A stretch of DNA of 64,000 nucleotides from Alnus glutinosa. Taxonomy: Eukaryota; Streptophyta; Magnoliopsida; Fagales; Betulaceae. Where the stretch lies: assembly GCF_958979055.1 (NCBI RefSeq), contig NC_084897.1:22255628-22319627 (forward strand), read 5' to 3'. The notes beneath the pieces are model-generated. The model searched no databases. It was not told where the DNA came from and saw only the letters and a list, made by a program, of their open reading frames with translations. Positions 62,309-64,000 of the stretch are shown one piece after another (positions within the stretch are counted from its first letter, which is position 1; every line of letters starts with the position of its first letter). Both the position numbers and the translations under genes were made by a program.

Positions 62309-62789
62309 TGGTGGTGGAGAAGGTAAATAGATTGGGATTGAGGGGTAAAGTTGGGATTTTGAATGGGTTTTCCTTGCCCTAGTTTGGGTGGGAAAGGAGC
62401 GCCATTGGTGGAGCTTGAAGGAGAGAGAGAAGGGAGGGGTTGGGTTTTCTGTGTTTAAGAATTTGTTAAAACCCTACGTAAACCCTTGTGGAGATGTAGA
62501 TTGACAAAAATGGCCTTTCGTTCACAAAAATGGGATTTTGTCCCTTTCTTTTCTGTATTGGTATGAGGGCTGAGGCATTGAGGCCGCGTGAGACATTTTC
62601 AAAGGTTCTTCAAAAAAAAAAAAAAAAAAAACATTTTAAAAGGTTAATTATGGAACAAGAAATGGTGGACCCTCTATGTCGTTTCTTCCATTCTGATGGC
62701 CAAACGCTGCGTCTTAAGCTTCGTTTACTTGTTTCTCGGCCATCTCTCTTCTCTGCTCTTTCTCTCTCTAACAGCTTCAGGATTTCTTG
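62309..62789. promoter_or_regulatory. Shared head-to-head promoter region of Lon and the PPR gene
   Basis: Only 481 bp separate the two start codons. A telo-box word AAACCCTA lies at 62470-62477 and AAACCCT at 62481-62487. GA/CT-rich stretches lie on both sides (62414-62440 and 62745-62770), as in plant core promoters. Co-regulation of two organelle-directed proteins is plausible but inferred. Confidence 0.5.
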
Positions 62790-64000
62790 ATGCATCGAAG
62801 ATCCGAGCTCTTCTCGGGAAAATTTGTACATGGTTTTTTCCCGAGAAACAAACAGATCCTTAGGCCTTTCTGTTCTTCAGAATCCACTGCAACGAGACCC
62901 ACCTCAGACTCCCTCAACATCCCATTTCTCTCAGACCTCATATCAAAGCAACACTGGTCAGAGCTGAAGACCCATCTCAAAACCACAATCCCCACCACGC
63001 TTCTCCACCAGTTGCTCGGCTCAGAGGCCGACCCAGAGCTCACTCTCAGGTACTTTAACTGGTCCCAGAAGGTTCTCAAACTCTCACACCCTCTTGAACT
63101 CTCTTGTAAGCTCTTATACTCACTGGCCAATGCCAAAAAGTACTCCAAAATCAGGGCTTTCTTAAACAATTTTGTTAAAGATGAGAATTTGCATTCGAAT
63201 TCTTCGATTTTTCATGCGCTTTCTATGTTTGGCAATAAGTTTTGTGCTAATTCGTTAATAGTTGATATGCTAGTGTTAGCGTATGTGAGAAATTCGAAGA
63301 CCCATTTGGGTTTTGAGGCGTTTAAGCGAGCTGGGGATTACGGGTTCAGGTTATCCGTGTTTTCGTGTAATCCACTATTGAGTGCTTTGGTGAAGGAGAG
63401 TGCAATTGGGGATGTGGAGTATGTGTATAAGGAGATGATGAGAAGGAGGATTGAGCCTAATGTGATTACGTTTAATGTTGTAGTTAATGGGTTATGTAAG
63501 GTTGGGAAGTTGAATAAGGCTGGGGATGTTATCGAGGACATGAAGGCGAGGGGGATTTCACCAAATGTAGTCACATATAATACTCTCATTGTTGGGTATT
63601 GCAAGATGGGTAGGGTGGGAAAGATGTATAAGGCTGATGCCATTTTGAAGGAGATGCTGGCGAATAAAATTTGCCCGAATGAGGTTACTTATAATACTTT
63701 GATTGATGGGTTCTGTAAGGATGAGAATGTATCGGCTGCAAAAAAGGTGTTTGAGGAATTGCAGAGGCAGGGCTTGAAACCCAATGTGTTAACGTATAAC
63801 TCGCTGATTAATGGGCTGTGTTGCGATGGGAAGCTTGACGAGGCCATTGGCTTGCTGGATGAAATGTTGGGTTTGGGTTTGAAACCGAATGTTGTTACTT
63901 ATAATGTGCTTATAAATGGGTTTTGTAAGAGGAAGATGATAAAGGAAGCTAGAGAGTTGTTTGATGATATAATGGGAAAACGGTTGGCTCCTAATGCTAT
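62790..64000 (+). CDS. P-class pentatricopeptide repeat protein, N-terminal part (At1g09820-like)
   Basis: Open from the ATG at 62790 to the window edge, 403 codons with no stop or intron. PPR proteins bind organellar RNA and guide processing, stability or translation. The N-terminus (MHRRSELFSGKF...) is basic and Ser/Arg-rich, a likely mitochondrial presequence. A family-specific segment follows: FLSDLISKQHWSEL, LLYSLANAKKYSKIRAF, MLVLAYVRNSKTHLGFEAFK. From about residue 200, tandem 35-residue repeats appear, each with PNVxTYNxLIxGxCK: for example IEPNVITFNVVVNGLCK, ISPNVVTYNTLIVGYCK, KPNVLTYNSLINGLCCDGK and KPNVVTYNVLINGFCK. The pattern resembles Arabidopsis At1g09820 (from memory). The 3' end, and so any E/DYW extension, is outside the window. 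Confidence 0.92.
   Translation, partial: MHRRSELFSGKFVHGFFPRNKQILRPFCSSESTATRPTSDSLNIPFLSDLISKQHWSELKTHLKTTIPTTLLHQLLGSEADPELTLRYFNWSQKVLKLSHPLELSCKLLYSLANAKKYSKIRAFLNNFVKDENLHSNSSIFHALSMFGNKFCANSLIVDMLVLAYVRNSKTHLGFEAFKRAGDYGFRLSVFSCNPLLSALVKESAIGDVEYVYKEMMRRRIEPNVITFNVVVNGLCKVGKLNKAGDVIEDMKARGISPNVVTYNTLIVGYCKMGRVGKMYKADAILKEMLANKICPNEVTYNTLIDGFCKDENVSAAKKVFEELQRQGLKPNVLTYNSLINGLCCDGKLDEAIGLLDEMLGLGLKPNVVTYNVLINGFCKRKMIKEARELFDDIMGKRLAPNA

Noticed and set aside
62028-62330. 100-aa plus-strand frame over Lon exon 1
   Set aside because: Antisense shadow of the GC-rich Lon targeting-peptide exon.
1-64000. CRISPR arrays, operons, riboswitches, rRNA, tRNA, integrated virus
   Set aside because: No regular spacer-repeat arrays, complete tRNA or rRNA, LTR-gag-pol or viral reading frames were seen on either strand.

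Overview
This is nuclear DNA from a flowering plant, most likely a eudicot and possibly a woody rosid. The genes are intron-rich with GT-AG (one GC-AG) splicing and AT-rich introns. Every recognisable product has a clear Arabidopsis-type counterpart, and the intergenic DNA is full of non-autonomous TIR elements, foldback MITEs and L1-type LINE fragments. No prokaryotic, organellar or viral segment was seen. The species cannot be named from sequence alone.

Layout. (1) 1-900: first coding exon of a type I vacuolar H+-pyrophosphatase on the minus strand; the rest lies beyond the left edge. (2) 0.9-8.3 kb: gene-free DNA with MITEs, a hairpin and a LINE relic. (3) 8.3-16.2 kb: a divergent housekeeping pair, an RluA-type RNA pseudouridine synthase (minus) and an organellar peptide chain release factor 2 (plus). 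Arabidopsis has, from memory, the same two families side by side (At1g56345/At1g56350). (4) 16.5-33.65 kb: an old tandem duplication. The right-hand unit carries two intact genes, a Shg1/BOD1-domain protein (plus) and a plant-specific ASG1-like protein (minus). The left-hand unit has shrunk to about 2.7 kb and keeps only the promoter and broken first exon of the first gene plus the two outer flanks of the second. (5) 33.6-51.4 kb: repeat territory, including a younger tandem duplication of about 5 kb (35.74-41.17 and 41.18-46.26 kb) whose copies act as natural empty sites for each other's insertions, and a 5'-truncated L1 with exact target-site duplications. (6) 51.4-62.3 kb: a complete 20-exon mitochondrial Lon protease gene (minus). 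(7) 62.79 kb to the right edge: the start of a P-class PPR gene (plus), sharing a 481 bp head-to-head intergenic region with Lon.

Functionally, the release factor, the pseudouridine synthase, Lon and the PPR protein all point to organelle gene expression and protein quality control; the H+-PPase is a vacuolar proton pump; the Shg1-domain protein suggests a chromatin role. They do not form one pathway. Reconstructed CDS lengths are 347 aa (pseudouridine synthase), 540 aa (RF2), 199 aa (Shg1-domain), 491 aa (ASG1-like) and 1005 aa (Lon); all splice phases close in frame. I found no convincing previously undescribed molecular system. The most unusual content is structural: the eroded gene-pair duplication, paralogous empty sites, and in-frame 45-codon and 15-codon duplications inside RF2 and Lon.
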